The translations under genes were made by a program, and so were the position numbers. Positions 6,938-13,792 of a stretch of DNA of 15,072 nt are shown here, piece by piece (positions within the stretch are counted from its first letter, which is position 1; every line of letters begins with the position of its first letter). Origin of the DNA: Bacilli bacterium. Lineage in GTDB: Bacteria > Bacillota_I > Bacilli_A > ML615J-28 > CAG-698. The notes beneath the pieces were generated by a model. That model was not told the DNA's origin. It searched no databases and was given only the letters and a program-made list of their open reading frames with translations. The stretch covers positions 34,963-50,034 of the forward strand of contig JAQUYR010000002.1 of NCBI GenBank assembly GCA_028691715.1. Direction: 5' to 3'.

Positions 6938-7044
6938 TTTCTTCTTTCATCTAGACTATACTATCGGTATTGGAATCTCACCAATTCATGTCTTGCGACT
7001 CGCGGACTTTACCGCCGGTCGGGAATTTCACCCTGCCCTGAAGA
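6938..7044 (-). promoter_or_regulatory. FMN riboswitch (RFN element) controlling ribU
   Basis: Read on the minus strand, the element contains the near-invariant RFN segments in order: AGGGCAGGGTGAAATTCCCG, ACCGGCGGT, AGTCCGCGA, then a variable arm, GGTGAGATTCC, ACCGATAGTATAGTC and TAGATGAAAGAAG. The outer helix P1 pairs TCTTC at the 5' end (near 7040-7044) with GAAGA at the 3' end (near 6938-6946). Binding of flavin mononucleotide should favour the terminator at 6894-6925 and turn ribU off when flavin is plentiful. The aptamer begins right at the stop codon of the preceding gene. Confidence 0.97.
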
Positions 7045-8976
7045 TTATTTAAATAATGATTTTATTAGTTTACTTGTGTTAGAAATTAATTCATTAATAA
7101 ATCTGGTAACTGTATATTCAGGATATGGAACTCTAACAGTTACATCTTCAGCACCAGCATTATATGTATAAACCAGTACTGCTGATTCATCATAATCAGC
7201 AACAGTAATTACATTACCATCGGGACGATATTTTCCAGTTCCAACTTCTAAATAGACATCTTTAATTGTACTATCGGGATCATTAAATGTCAAGGTATAT
7301 GCAAAGTTATTATACGAACAAGCTTCGAGGACAGGTATATTCTTGAGTGTGTAGGCAATTCCTTTAGCATCTGTGGCTAGTTTACTGCCATTATTATCAA
7401 CAACATATATCTGGTAATTAAATTCTCTAGCTTTTCTCAATCCAGTAACAGTATATTTACCATCTACCATAGTATATTCATTACCATTAAATAATAGAAT
7501 AATATCGGCAACTTCTTTACCAAAAGTTTCACCAATGGTAACATTAAAAGATATTGTATTCTCAGTAATGCTTGTTGTAACATTTGCCTCTGGAGATCTT
7601 CTCTCAACAAATAATAATGCACTTAAAACACTACGAACTCCACTACTATCAGTTGGTGAGTTAGTAACCACTAATTGACCTTTTTCATTTCTTATCATCG
7701 CTGTTGCTGAACCGCCACCATCCATTTGATAAGCTTCAACTAGACCATAATACTTCAAAACAGCATTAGTTTCATCAGTTGATGTTCCACACATACCTAT
7801 AGATGATTGAGAACCATCAATAATAACCAGGCAAATCTTACCATCGCTCTTACGTCCGAAAATAGAACGTGGATACTGCTTTGTATTATAAGAAGCTGTA
7901 CTATCGCCATCAACGACATCTTTTCCATCCATTCTTTGAATAGTATGATAACCAGTTGCAGACTCAACAGATCCCATCGGACCCTCAAATTTGAATTGAA
8001 CAATTATTTTTTTACCAACACTTAAAGCATTTTCTATTTCTGGATTTCTTGTATCTATTGCAAATTGTCCTTTAGAAAGAGTAGCAGCATCAGCTGTTTT
8101 ACTGATTACACCTTTTCCAAAGAAGGCATTAACGGCATTGCTACCTTTATATGTATACGTAACAGAATTTGTTGGATAGGCTCTTTCAGCATCCTCAATG
8201 ACATACAAATTACCATTAACATCCATGGAAGGAAAGATCTGAGAATTCATCTCATCCTTTTGATAAAAAGATGTGTAAAGTGTTGTCTCATTGGTTTTAG
8301 GGACAGTATTATAATTTTCTATTTTAAAACTCTGAGTAATATTACCATCATCATCTAGTACTGATAAGAACAATCCTGCAATTAAAATTGTTCCCCCACT
8401 ATATCTAGCTTGCCCGCTAACAATTGGATCCTTTGAACCATCTTGTAAGAATCCAGCAACATCTTGATTTCCATTTGCCAATGGTCCAAGACTAAACCAA
8501 GATTCACCATCACAAATCATTGGATAATAAGGTTGAGGATAATAATAATCGGTTCCACTTGCTCCTAAGTTTTCTCCAAAACTAGTGGCATATTGATCGG
8601 CATTAATTCCACCAACAACTACCCAATCGGGATGGTTCTTTTCATAATCCTGAGCAATACCAATAATTGAAGCTCTAGTGAAATTAGTTTGACCACCAAT
8701 TGCCCAAGTAACAACTTTACTATCAGCTGTTTGCTTTTGAGTTAACACATTTACCTGTTGACCATATAAGAAACTATTTTTCATAGTACTTCCCAAATCT
8801 CTGACATGGGTTGTATTAGCTCCTAATTGATTAGATTCTACTCTTGTGGTAACTTCATAACTGGCAAGAGCATTGTCACTGTAATAAACAGTAGCAGCAC
8901 TAACATTTACTTTTACAGAAGCAAAGATAGCAATAATGATTATAAATAAACTTAAACTAATTACTCTTTTTTTCAT
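7045..8976 (-). CDS. Secreted phosphodiester glycosidase (NAGPA-domain protein) with C-terminal beta domains
   Basis: A 643-residue exported protein. Residues 1-27 are a signal peptide (MKKR, a long hydrophobic core, VSA at the cut site), with no lipobox or sortase motif. Residues about 75-460 carry the NAGPA/DUF2233 fold, named after the enzyme that uncovers mannose-6-phosphate and also found in bacterial enzymes acting on sugar-phosphodiester bonds. Conserved marks are VVVGGINADQY (119-129), PRSIFGRKSDGK (369-380), YQMDGGGSATA (416-426) and RSVLSALLFVE (448-458). Residues about 461-620 look like one or two immunoglobulin/fibronectin-like beta domains, and the last 20 residues form a basic amphipathic helix that could touch membrane or wall. 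It starts 8 bases after the permease stop, and its AGGAGATC ribosome binding site overlaps that stop. The likely substrate is a wall polymer or other glycan phosphodiester, but that is inference. Confidence 0.88.
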   Translation of the reverse strand: MKKRVISLSLFIIIIAIFASVKVNVSAATVYYSDNALASYEVTTRVESNQLGANTTHVRDLGSTMKNSFLYGQQVNVLTQKQTADSKVVTWAIGGQTNFTRASIIGIAQDYEKNHPDWVVVGGINADQYATSFGENLGASGTDYYYPQPYYPMICDGESWFSLGPLANGNQDVAGFLQDGSKDPIVSGQARYSGGTILIAGLFLSVLDDDGNITQSFKIENYNTVPKTNETTLYTSFYQKDEMNSQIFPSMDVNGNLYVIEDAERAYPTNSVTYTYKGSNAVNAFFGKGVISKTADAATLSKGQFAIDTRNPEIENALSVGKKIIVQFKFEGPMGSVESATGYHTIQRMDGKDVVDGDSTASYNTKQYPRSIFGRKSDGKICLVIIDGSQSSIGMCGTSTDETNAVLKYYGLVEAYQMDGGGSATAMIRNEKGQLVVTNSPTDSSGVRSVLSALLFVERRSPEANVTTSITENTISFNVTIGETFGKEVADIILLFNGNEYTMVDGKYTVTGLRKAREFNYQIYVVDNNGSKLATDAKGIAYTLKNIPVLEACSYNNFAYTLTFNDPDSTIKDVYLEVGTGKYRPDGNVITVADYDESAVLVYTYNAGAEDVTVRVPYPEYTVTRFINELISNTSKLIKSLFK

Positions 8977-8984
8977 TTGATCTC

Positions 8985-10154
8985 CTATTTTGCAAATAAA
9001 ATTCTTTCACTCTTGAACATTTTTAGCAGTAACATTACTGTTAATATGATATATATTATCGAAGAACCTATAACCAAAAGAATTGGTAATAGTTCTGCTT
9101 CAAAAGAAAAAATCGCCTTTAATCCTAATGTACAATTATATACAGGTACAAGATACATATAAATACTAGTATCTTTTGCTTCATTAAACATTGAAAAAGT
9201 TGAAGAAAAAATCGCAATGATATAAATTGGCATAGCATACATTGTTGCCTCTTTAGTGGATTTACCTATAGTAGATGCTAAAAGCATCAGACTTGCTGCT
9301 AAAAGAGCAATCACAATTAAGATTCCAAACAGCATCAGGTAATCACCAAAGGCATAACTTACACTTCCACCAACATCAAACATTGATTTTGCAAATGGTA
9401 GTGAAGCTAAAATACCAACAAATGAAGACAAAGCTGAAAGAACAGTAATTGTTGCTGTAGAAACAATTTTACCAAGAATTATTTCATTCTTTTTTATAGG
9501 AGTCATTAACAAAGTTGCCAATGTTCCTCTTTCTTTTTCTCCAGCAATAGCATCAGTACCAATACTCAATCCTCCAGCAAAAATTGAAATCATAATAAAC
9601 ATCGGTAAAAGCATAGCTAAGATTGATCCTGTAGCTTTTTGTTCATCATAAACAGCTTCTTCAGTTGAATTAATTATCTCTAAATCAAGTCCCATCAAAC
9701 TTAAGAAACCACTTCTTTGAACATTTAAAGCATTTTGGACAATAGAATAACCAAGACTCGACCGACTATCTGTAGGATTATAAATTACATTGACTGTTGG
9801 TTTTTCCTTATCAATGGTTTTCTGATCGAAATCATCTTCAAAAACCACTAAGACATCAACTTCATTATTATATATAGCATCTTTTAGTGTTTCTACTTCG
9901 CTATCTTGAACAATGTTGATCACAATATTATCAAGACTATTTAAAATCATTTGATAAGAATCGGGCATATTAACAACATCTATAATTGTCTGATGTTCCT
10001 CAACAGTTACTGTCTGCTCATTAAAAGATTGTCCCATTACTACATAAATAAAGAATATCAACAATCCTGGAAGAACTAATGTTGAAAAAATCATCCTTGG
10101 AAACTTAAATATTTTATCCAATTCCTTTTTTATTATCCCATATGCGTTCTTCAT
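8985..10154 (-). CDS. ABC-2 type transporter permease, NatB-like
   Basis: Membrane subunit of an ABC exporter. The 389-residue protein has the layout of NatB and related ABC-2 permeases: one membrane segment at about 21-41, a large outside domain (about 45-172), then five segments at about 177-198, 229-252, 271-294, 306-323 and 355-379. Between the second and third lies the cytoplasmic motif EKERGTLATLLMTP (206-219), characteristic of this family, where the permease contacts the ATPase. NatB was first described as part of a sodium exporter, but relatives move drugs, peptides or lipids, so the substrate is open. Its ATG overlaps the stop of the ATPase gene (ATGA), so the pair is translationally coupled. 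The secreted glycosidase gene follows after 8 bases, which suggests a cell-envelope role. Confidence 0.9.
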   Translation of the reverse strand: MKNAYGIIKKELDKIFKFPRMIFSTLVLPGLLIFFIYVVMGQSFNEQTVTVEEHQTIIDVVNMPDSYQMILNSLDNIVINIVQDSEVETLKDAIYNNEVDVLVVFEDDFDQKTIDKEKPTVNVIYNPTDSRSSLGYSIVQNALNVQRSGFLSLMGLDLEIINSTEEAVYDEQKATGSILAMLLPMFIMISIFAGGLSIGTDAIAGEKERGTLATLLMTPIKKNEIILGKIVSTATITVLSALSSFVGILASLPFAKSMFDVGGSVSYAFGDYLMLFGILIVIALLAASLMLLASTIGKSTKEATMYAMPIYIIAIFSSTFSMFNEAKDTSIYMYLVPVYNCTLGLKAIFSFEAELLPILLVIGSSIIYIILTVMLLLKMFKSERILFAK

Positions 10155-10933
10155 TGAACTTCACCTACTTCACGGCTATATATATCAAAGAAAACTTCTT
10201 CAATATCTTTATTAGGAGACATGTTGCAAACATTCTCCACTGTGTCACATAATACCAATCGTCCTTCAATGATGATTCCCACTCTATCACATATTTTAGC
10301 AACTAGACCCATAATATGGGTACTAATAATCACTGTTTTACCCTGTGATTTTAACTCTTTTAAATAATCTGTTACCGTTTTAGCAACAATTACATCTAGT
10401 CCATTAGTAGGCTCATCAAAAATGATAATATCCGGATTGTGAACAAGAGACATAACAATTGATACCTTCTGTTTCATTCCTGTTGATAATTCACCTATTT
10501 TAACTTCCGCAAATTTGTCAACACCAAACTTTTCAAAAAGCTCTTTTTTTCGTTTTTCAATTAACTGCGAATCAAGTCCATGAAAATAAGCAAAATAATT
10601 AAACAAATAATTAGGGGTAAACTGTTCATCTAATTTTAACTCATTAGTTAAGAAGGCTATTTTCTTTTTAACAGCTACTTCATCACTAACATCTATTCCT
10701 TCAACAGTAATCTTTCCTTTATCAGGTTTTATTAATGTCGATATACAACGAAGAGTAGTTGTTTTTCCAGCACCGTTTGGTCCTAAAAGCCCAAAAATTT
10801 CACCTTCGTTTGTTGAAAAACTAATATCGTTTACCGCAACCTTGAGAGGATTTGTTGTCTTTTCCAATCGCATTTGCTTTTTCGAAAGTTTAAATGTTTT
10901 AACCAAGTTTTCAACAATCAATGTTTTTTCCAT
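10151..10933 (-). CDS. ABC transporter ATP-binding protein, NatA-like
   Basis: ATPase partner of the following permease. The 260-residue protein has every ABC motif in order: Walker A GPNGAGKTT (51-59), signature LSTGMKQKV (149-157), Walker B IIIFDEP (169-175) followed by TNGLD, and the switch histidine His206 in ISTHIMG. The LSTGMKQK signature and the layout match the NatA/CcmA class of exporter ATPases. I chose the ATG at 10931-10933, which has GGAG 8 bases upstream. A longer frame begins with TTG at 10954 and lies almost on top of the predicted transcription start, so it is unlikely. It is the first gene of the operon, behind a promoter with a perfect -10 box, and ends in TGA overlapping the permease ATG. 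Confidence 0.94.
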   Translation of the reverse strand: MEKTLIVENLVKTFKLSKKQMRLEKTTNPLKVAVNDISFSTNEGEIFGLLGPNGAGKTTTLRCISTLIKPDKGKITVEGIDVSDEVAVKKKIAFLTNELKLDEQFTPNYLFNYFAYFHGLDSQLIEKRKKELFEKFGVDKFAEVKIGELSTGMKQKVSIVMSLVHNPDIIIFDEPTNGLDVIVAKTVTDYLKELKSQGKTVIISTHIMGLVAKICDRVGIIIEGRLVLCDTVENVCNMSPNKDIEEVFFDIYSREVGEVQ

Positions 10934-10962
10934 ATCTTCAACTCCAAACTTCAATTATATAT

Positions 10963-10991
10963 ATTATACATTTTTTTGAGCTATTATTCAA
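10963..10991 (-). promoter_or_regulatory. Promoter of the ABC transporter-glycosidase-ribU run
   Basis: Minus strand: TTGAAT (10986-10991), 17-base spacer, perfect TATAAT (10963-10968). The start should be near 10956, about 23 bases before the ATPase ATG. No other clear minus-strand promoter was found down to ribU, so this may drive all four genes. Confidence 0.8.
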
Positions 10992-11012
10992 TTGTTTTCT
11001 TGTTTTTTTATA

Positions 11013-11030
11013 ATTTGCTTTTATGCAAAT
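11013..11030. repeat. Inverted repeat over the DUF362 gene promoter
   Basis: ATTTGC (11013-11018) and GCAAAT (11025-11030) form a 6-base inverted repeat with a 6-base centre. It covers the -35 hexamer and part of the spacer of the plus-strand promoter, which is operator-like. No known regulator site is recognised. Confidence 0.35.
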
Positions 11031-11043
11031 AACATGTTAAAAT
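11015..11043 (+). promoter_or_regulatory. Promoter of the DUF362-ferredoxin gene
   Basis: TTGCTT (11015-11020), 17-base spacer, TAAAAT (11038-11043), with TG one base before the -10 box (extended -10 TGTTAAAAT). The start near 11050 gives a leader of about 27 bases. It is back-to-back with the ABC operon promoter, and the -35 boxes are 23 bases apart. Confidence 0.7.
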
Positions 11044-11076
11044 AATAACAGTTTTTTTATAACAAAGGTGAAGAAA

Positions 11077-12225
11077 ATGACAAAAGTAGTCCTAACAAAA
11101 TGTGAAGAATATAATTTAGATTTGATCAAACAAGATTTGAGGTCTAGTCTATCTTTTTTAGGTGGTTTAGAATCTTTCATCAAGAAAAGTGATAAGGTTT
11201 TTATTAAACTCAACTGTGTAGGGCCTTTTGAAGCCGAAAAAGGAATTACTACTCACCCGGTTTTTGCTCAAGCAGTAATTCAATTGGTAAAAGAAATTAC
11301 AACAAATATAATTATTGGAGATAATCCTGCTACAAAAGATCTAACTTTTACATTAAAGAAAAATGGCCTTTATGATGTTATCATCGCCGAAGGTGTAGAA
11401 ATACTAGATGGTCGTGAAAGCACCACAATCGTTAATGAAAATTGTCATATTTATAACCAATTTCAGGTTTCTAAATCAATGGTTGATGTTGATGTGATGA
11501 TCAATCTCCCTAAACTAAAAACACATAGTTTGGCTTATATGACGGGAGCAGAAAAAAATCTTTTTGGTTTTATATTTGGATTGAATAAGGCGGGATGGCA
11601 CGTAAAAGCCAGCAATCCCTTGGAATTTGGTGAAGCAATTAATGATTTATATGGGGCTATTCTTAATGCTTTTAAGGATAAAAAAATACTCCATATTATG
11701 GATGGCATCATCGGTCTTGAAGGAGAAGGTCCTTCTTCTGGTGGTATAACCAAAAAAGCCAATGCTATTTTGATGTCTACTGATGCAGTAAGTCTTGACC
11801 GTGTAGCAGTTGAAGTTGTCCATTTGGACAATAAAAAACTATTTATCAATAAAATAGCTGGTGAGCGTGGATATGGAGAAAATAATTTAGAAAATATTGA
11901 GGTTTTGGGAAACAGTATCGATGACTTTGCTGATATTAATTTTTTACCACCAAAAGACTCTTTAGGAAATCTTGGACTAAGAATGCTGAGAATTAAAACT
12001 TTTAGAAATGTTCTTCTTGAACATCCTGTAGTAATGCATAACAGTTGTATTCGTTGTGGTGAATGTGCTAAAATATGCCCTCCTAAAGCGATGACAATCA
12101 AAGCTGGTGAATTTCCAAGACTTAACAAATCCCATTGCATTCGTTGTTGGTGCTGTAGTGAAGTTTGTCCAAAAAACGCTATCAAAAAGAGCCGTCGCCC
12201 TATCATAGGAAAAATTGTTTTCTAA
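11077..12225 (+). CDS. DUF362 domain protein with C-terminal 2x[4Fe-4S] ferredoxin motifs
   Basis: The 382-residue cytosolic protein has an N-terminal DUF362 domain (about 1-290) and a ferredoxin tail. DUF362 marks include the opening 'VVLTKCEEY', KVFIKLNCVGP, HPVFAQAVIQLV, INLPKLKTHSLAYMTGAEKNLFG (residues about 145-167) and the glycine-rich IMDGIIGLEGEGPSSGG. The tail has two classical C-x2-C-x2-C-x3-CP motifs: Cys324, 327, 330, 334 and Cys354, 357, 360, 364, with an extra Cys359 in the second. It should carry electrons through two [4Fe-4S] clusters, which fits an anaerobe; the reaction of DUF362 proteins is not established. I chose ATG 11077 because AAAGGTG lies 6 bases upstream; the GTG at 11068 is part of that site. 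The gene stands alone, between its own promoter and a shared terminator. Confidence 0.92.
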   Translation: MTKVVLTKCEEYNLDLIKQDLRSSLSFLGGLESFIKKSDKVFIKLNCVGPFEAEKGITTHPVFAQAVIQLVKEITTNIIIGDNPATKDLTFTLKKNGLYDVIIAEGVEILDGRESTTIVNENCHIYNQFQVSKSMVDVDVMINLPKLKTHSLAYMTGAEKNLFGFIFGLNKAGWHVKASNPLEFGEAINDLYGAILNAFKDKKILHIMDGIIGLEGEGPSSGGITKKANAILMSTDAVSLDRVAVEVVHLDNKKLFINKIAGERGYGENNLENIEVLGNSIDDFADINFLPPKDSLGNLGLRMLRIKTFRNVLLEHPVVMHNSCIRCGECAKICPPKAMTIKAGEFPRLNKSHCIRCWCCSEVCPKNAIKKSRRPIIGKIVF

Positions 12226-12228
12226 AAG

Positions 12229-12253
12229 AAAAAACGTTGATTACAACGTTTTT
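12229..12253. terminator. Bidirectional terminator between DUF362 gene and miaB
   Basis: Ten-base stem AAAAACGTTG / CAACGTTTTT (12230-12239 with 12244-12253) with loop ATTA, and T-rich runs on both outgoing strands. It begins 4 bases after the DUF362 gene stop and overlaps the miaB stop codon (12252-12254), so it serves both convergent genes. Confidence 0.87.
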
Positions 12254-13688
12254 ATTTTACTATTTTACCTTTCAAATGCCAGGTATAAGCTTTTTCAATT
12301 TTCACACTGACAATGCTACCTACCATTGATAGATTCCCTGGGAAATTAACAACCTTATTGTGAGCAGTATATCCCGTCATTATCTCCTCATTTTTATCAG
12401 ATGCACCTTCTACCAGCACTTCAACAATTTCATTTTCGAACTTTTTATTACCTCTTGCAAATCCTTCATTTATCAGTTTGTTTAGAGTTAATAACCTTTC
12501 TTTCTTTGTTATCTGCGGTGTAGAATCTTCGTATTTACTTGCAGGAGTTCCCTCTCTAGGTGAAAATATGAATGTGTATGCTCCTTCAAACTCAGCCTTT
12601 CTAACTAAATCTAAGGTCTCTTCAAAATCTTCCTCTGTTTCTCCAGGGAAACCAACAATTATATCGGTAGTCAAAGATATTCCAGGAATAGATTTTTTCA
12701 ATTTAGAGATTTTTTCAAGATATTCTTCTTTAGTATATTTGCGATTCATTCTTTTTAAAATAGTATTACTACCTGATTGAACCGGTAAATGAAGATGAGG
12801 CATAATATTACCACCCTTAGCCATAACTCGAATTGTCTCATCATCTAAATCACGAGGATGGGAAGTGGTAAAACGAATACGCTTAATTTTTGTTTTATTC
12901 AAGTCATCCAATAAATTAGCAAAAGTATATTCTATCTGTAAATCTTTCCCATAAGCATTGACGTTTTGTCCTAATAAAGTAACTTCAATATATCCTTCAC
13001 TGACCAATGTTTCAACCTCACGAATGATATCTTCTGGTAGACGAGATCGCTCTTTTCCCCTCGTATAGGGAACGATACAATAAGTACAGAATTCATCACA
13101 TCCATACATGATATCTACCCAAGCCTTTTTCAAATGACCACGTTTAACAGGAATATCTTCAACAATGTCACCTTCTTGAGAATACACTTCAACAACCCTT
13201 TCCTTTTGAAGATAAGCATCAGCTAAATATTCTGGTAATTTATGAATATTATGTGTTCCAAAGACAATATCAACTTGAGGATGTTTTCTTTTTATTGTTT
13301 CAACAACCTTCTCCTCCTGTGCCATACAGCCACAAAGACCAAGAATCAAATTTGGTTTAGCCTTTTTAAGACTCTTTATTCTTCCCAATTCTCCAAAAAC
13401 CCTGTTTTCAGCATTTTCCCTGATAGCACAAGTATTAAATAAAATTAAATCAGCTTCCTCGTCACTATCAGTCGGAGTAAAGCCCATCAGTTCCAGAATC
13501 CCTGAAATCTTTTCACTATCAGCGATATTCCCCTGACAGCCATATGTCTTTAAGTGATATTTCAATTTATTACCTAAGCCGATTAAATTGTCCGGAATAG
13601 AAAATTTTAGATTTTCGGTTTTTTTATTTACTCTTTTTCTAGCATCCTTTAGAGATGGTGCGAAATATTTACTATACTGTTTTCCCAT
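12252..13688 (-). CDS. miaB: tRNA-2-methylthio-N6-(dimethylallyl)adenosine synthase MiaB
   Basis: Radical-SAM enzyme that adds a methylthio group to i6A37 in tRNAs reading codons that start with U, improving decoding. The 478-residue protein has the three methylthiotransferase parts. The N-terminal UPF0004 domain holds the auxiliary cluster ligands Cys51 (TYGCQGN), Cys87 (NTCAIRENAE) and Cys121 (GLCGCMAQ). The radical-SAM core holds Cys197, Cys201 and Cys204 (YGCDEFCTYCIVPYTRG), with HLHLPVQSGS and TDIIVGFPGETEEDF further on. A C-terminal TRAM RNA-binding domain ends the protein. CAIRENAE and TRG-KERSR favour MiaB over RimO and MtaB. The usual CQMN reads CQGN here. The ATG at 13686-13688 follows an AAAGGTGA site. 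It has its own promoter and shares a terminator with the DUF362 gene. Confidence 0.96.
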   Translation of the reverse strand: MGKQYSKYFAPSLKDARKRVNKKTENLKFSIPDNLIGLGNKLKYHLKTYGCQGNIADSEKISGILELMGFTPTDSDEEADLILFNTCAIRENAENRVFGELGRIKSLKKAKPNLILGLCGCMAQEEKVVETIKRKHPQVDIVFGTHNIHKLPEYLADAYLQKERVVEVYSQEGDIVEDIPVKRGHLKKAWVDIMYGCDEFCTYCIVPYTRGKERSRLPEDIIREVETLVSEGYIEVTLLGQNVNAYGKDLQIEYTFANLLDDLNKTKIKRIRFTTSHPRDLDDETIRVMAKGGNIMPHLHLPVQSGSNTILKRMNRKYTKEEYLEKISKLKKSIPGISLTTDIIVGFPGETEEDFEETLDLVRKAEFEGAYTFIFSPREGTPASKYEDSTPQITKKERLLTLNKLINEGFARGNKKFENEIVEVLVEGASDKNEEIMTGYTAHNKVVNFPGNLSMVGSIVSVKIEKAYTWHLKGKIVK

Positions 13689-13710
13689 AATTCACCTTTT
13701 AACTTTACAT

Positions 13711-13739
13711 ATTATAACAAAAATTAACATTTTTTGCAA
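13711..13739 (-). promoter_or_regulatory. Promoter of miaB
   Basis: Minus strand: TTGCAA (13734-13739), 17-base spacer, perfect TATAAT (13711-13716) with TG one base upstream, giving extended -10 TGTTATAAT. The start near 13704 leaves a leader of about 15 bases. Confidence 0.82.
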
Positions 13740-13747
13740 GTTTACAT

Positions 13748-13775
13748 TTGTTTTTATTCATAATCGTGTTAAAAT
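13748..13775 (+). promoter_or_regulatory. Promoter of the kinase-fusion gene
   Basis: TTGTTT (13748-13753), 16-base spacer, TAAAAT (13770-13775), with the extended -10 form TGTTAAAAT. The start near 13782 leaves only about 11 bases before the ATG at 13793, enough for the GGTGAT-type ribosome binding site. Confidence 0.65.
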
Positions 13776-13792
13776 AAGAGCGGTGATAAAAT

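Noticed and set aside
7044..7057. 14-base palindrome ATTATTTAAATAAT at the glycosidase stop
   Set aside because: It is made only of A and T in a region where such palindromes are likely by chance, and it does not form a credible promoter for ribU.
7797..8358. Short open frames on both strands within the glycosidase gene
   Set aside because: They overlap the conserved NAGPA domain in other frames and have no translation signals.
11535..12206. 223-codon open frame antisense to the DUF362 gene
   Set aside because: It has no ribosome binding site or promoter, its composition is that of a shadow frame, and the opposite strand encodes a clear DUF362-ferredoxin protein.
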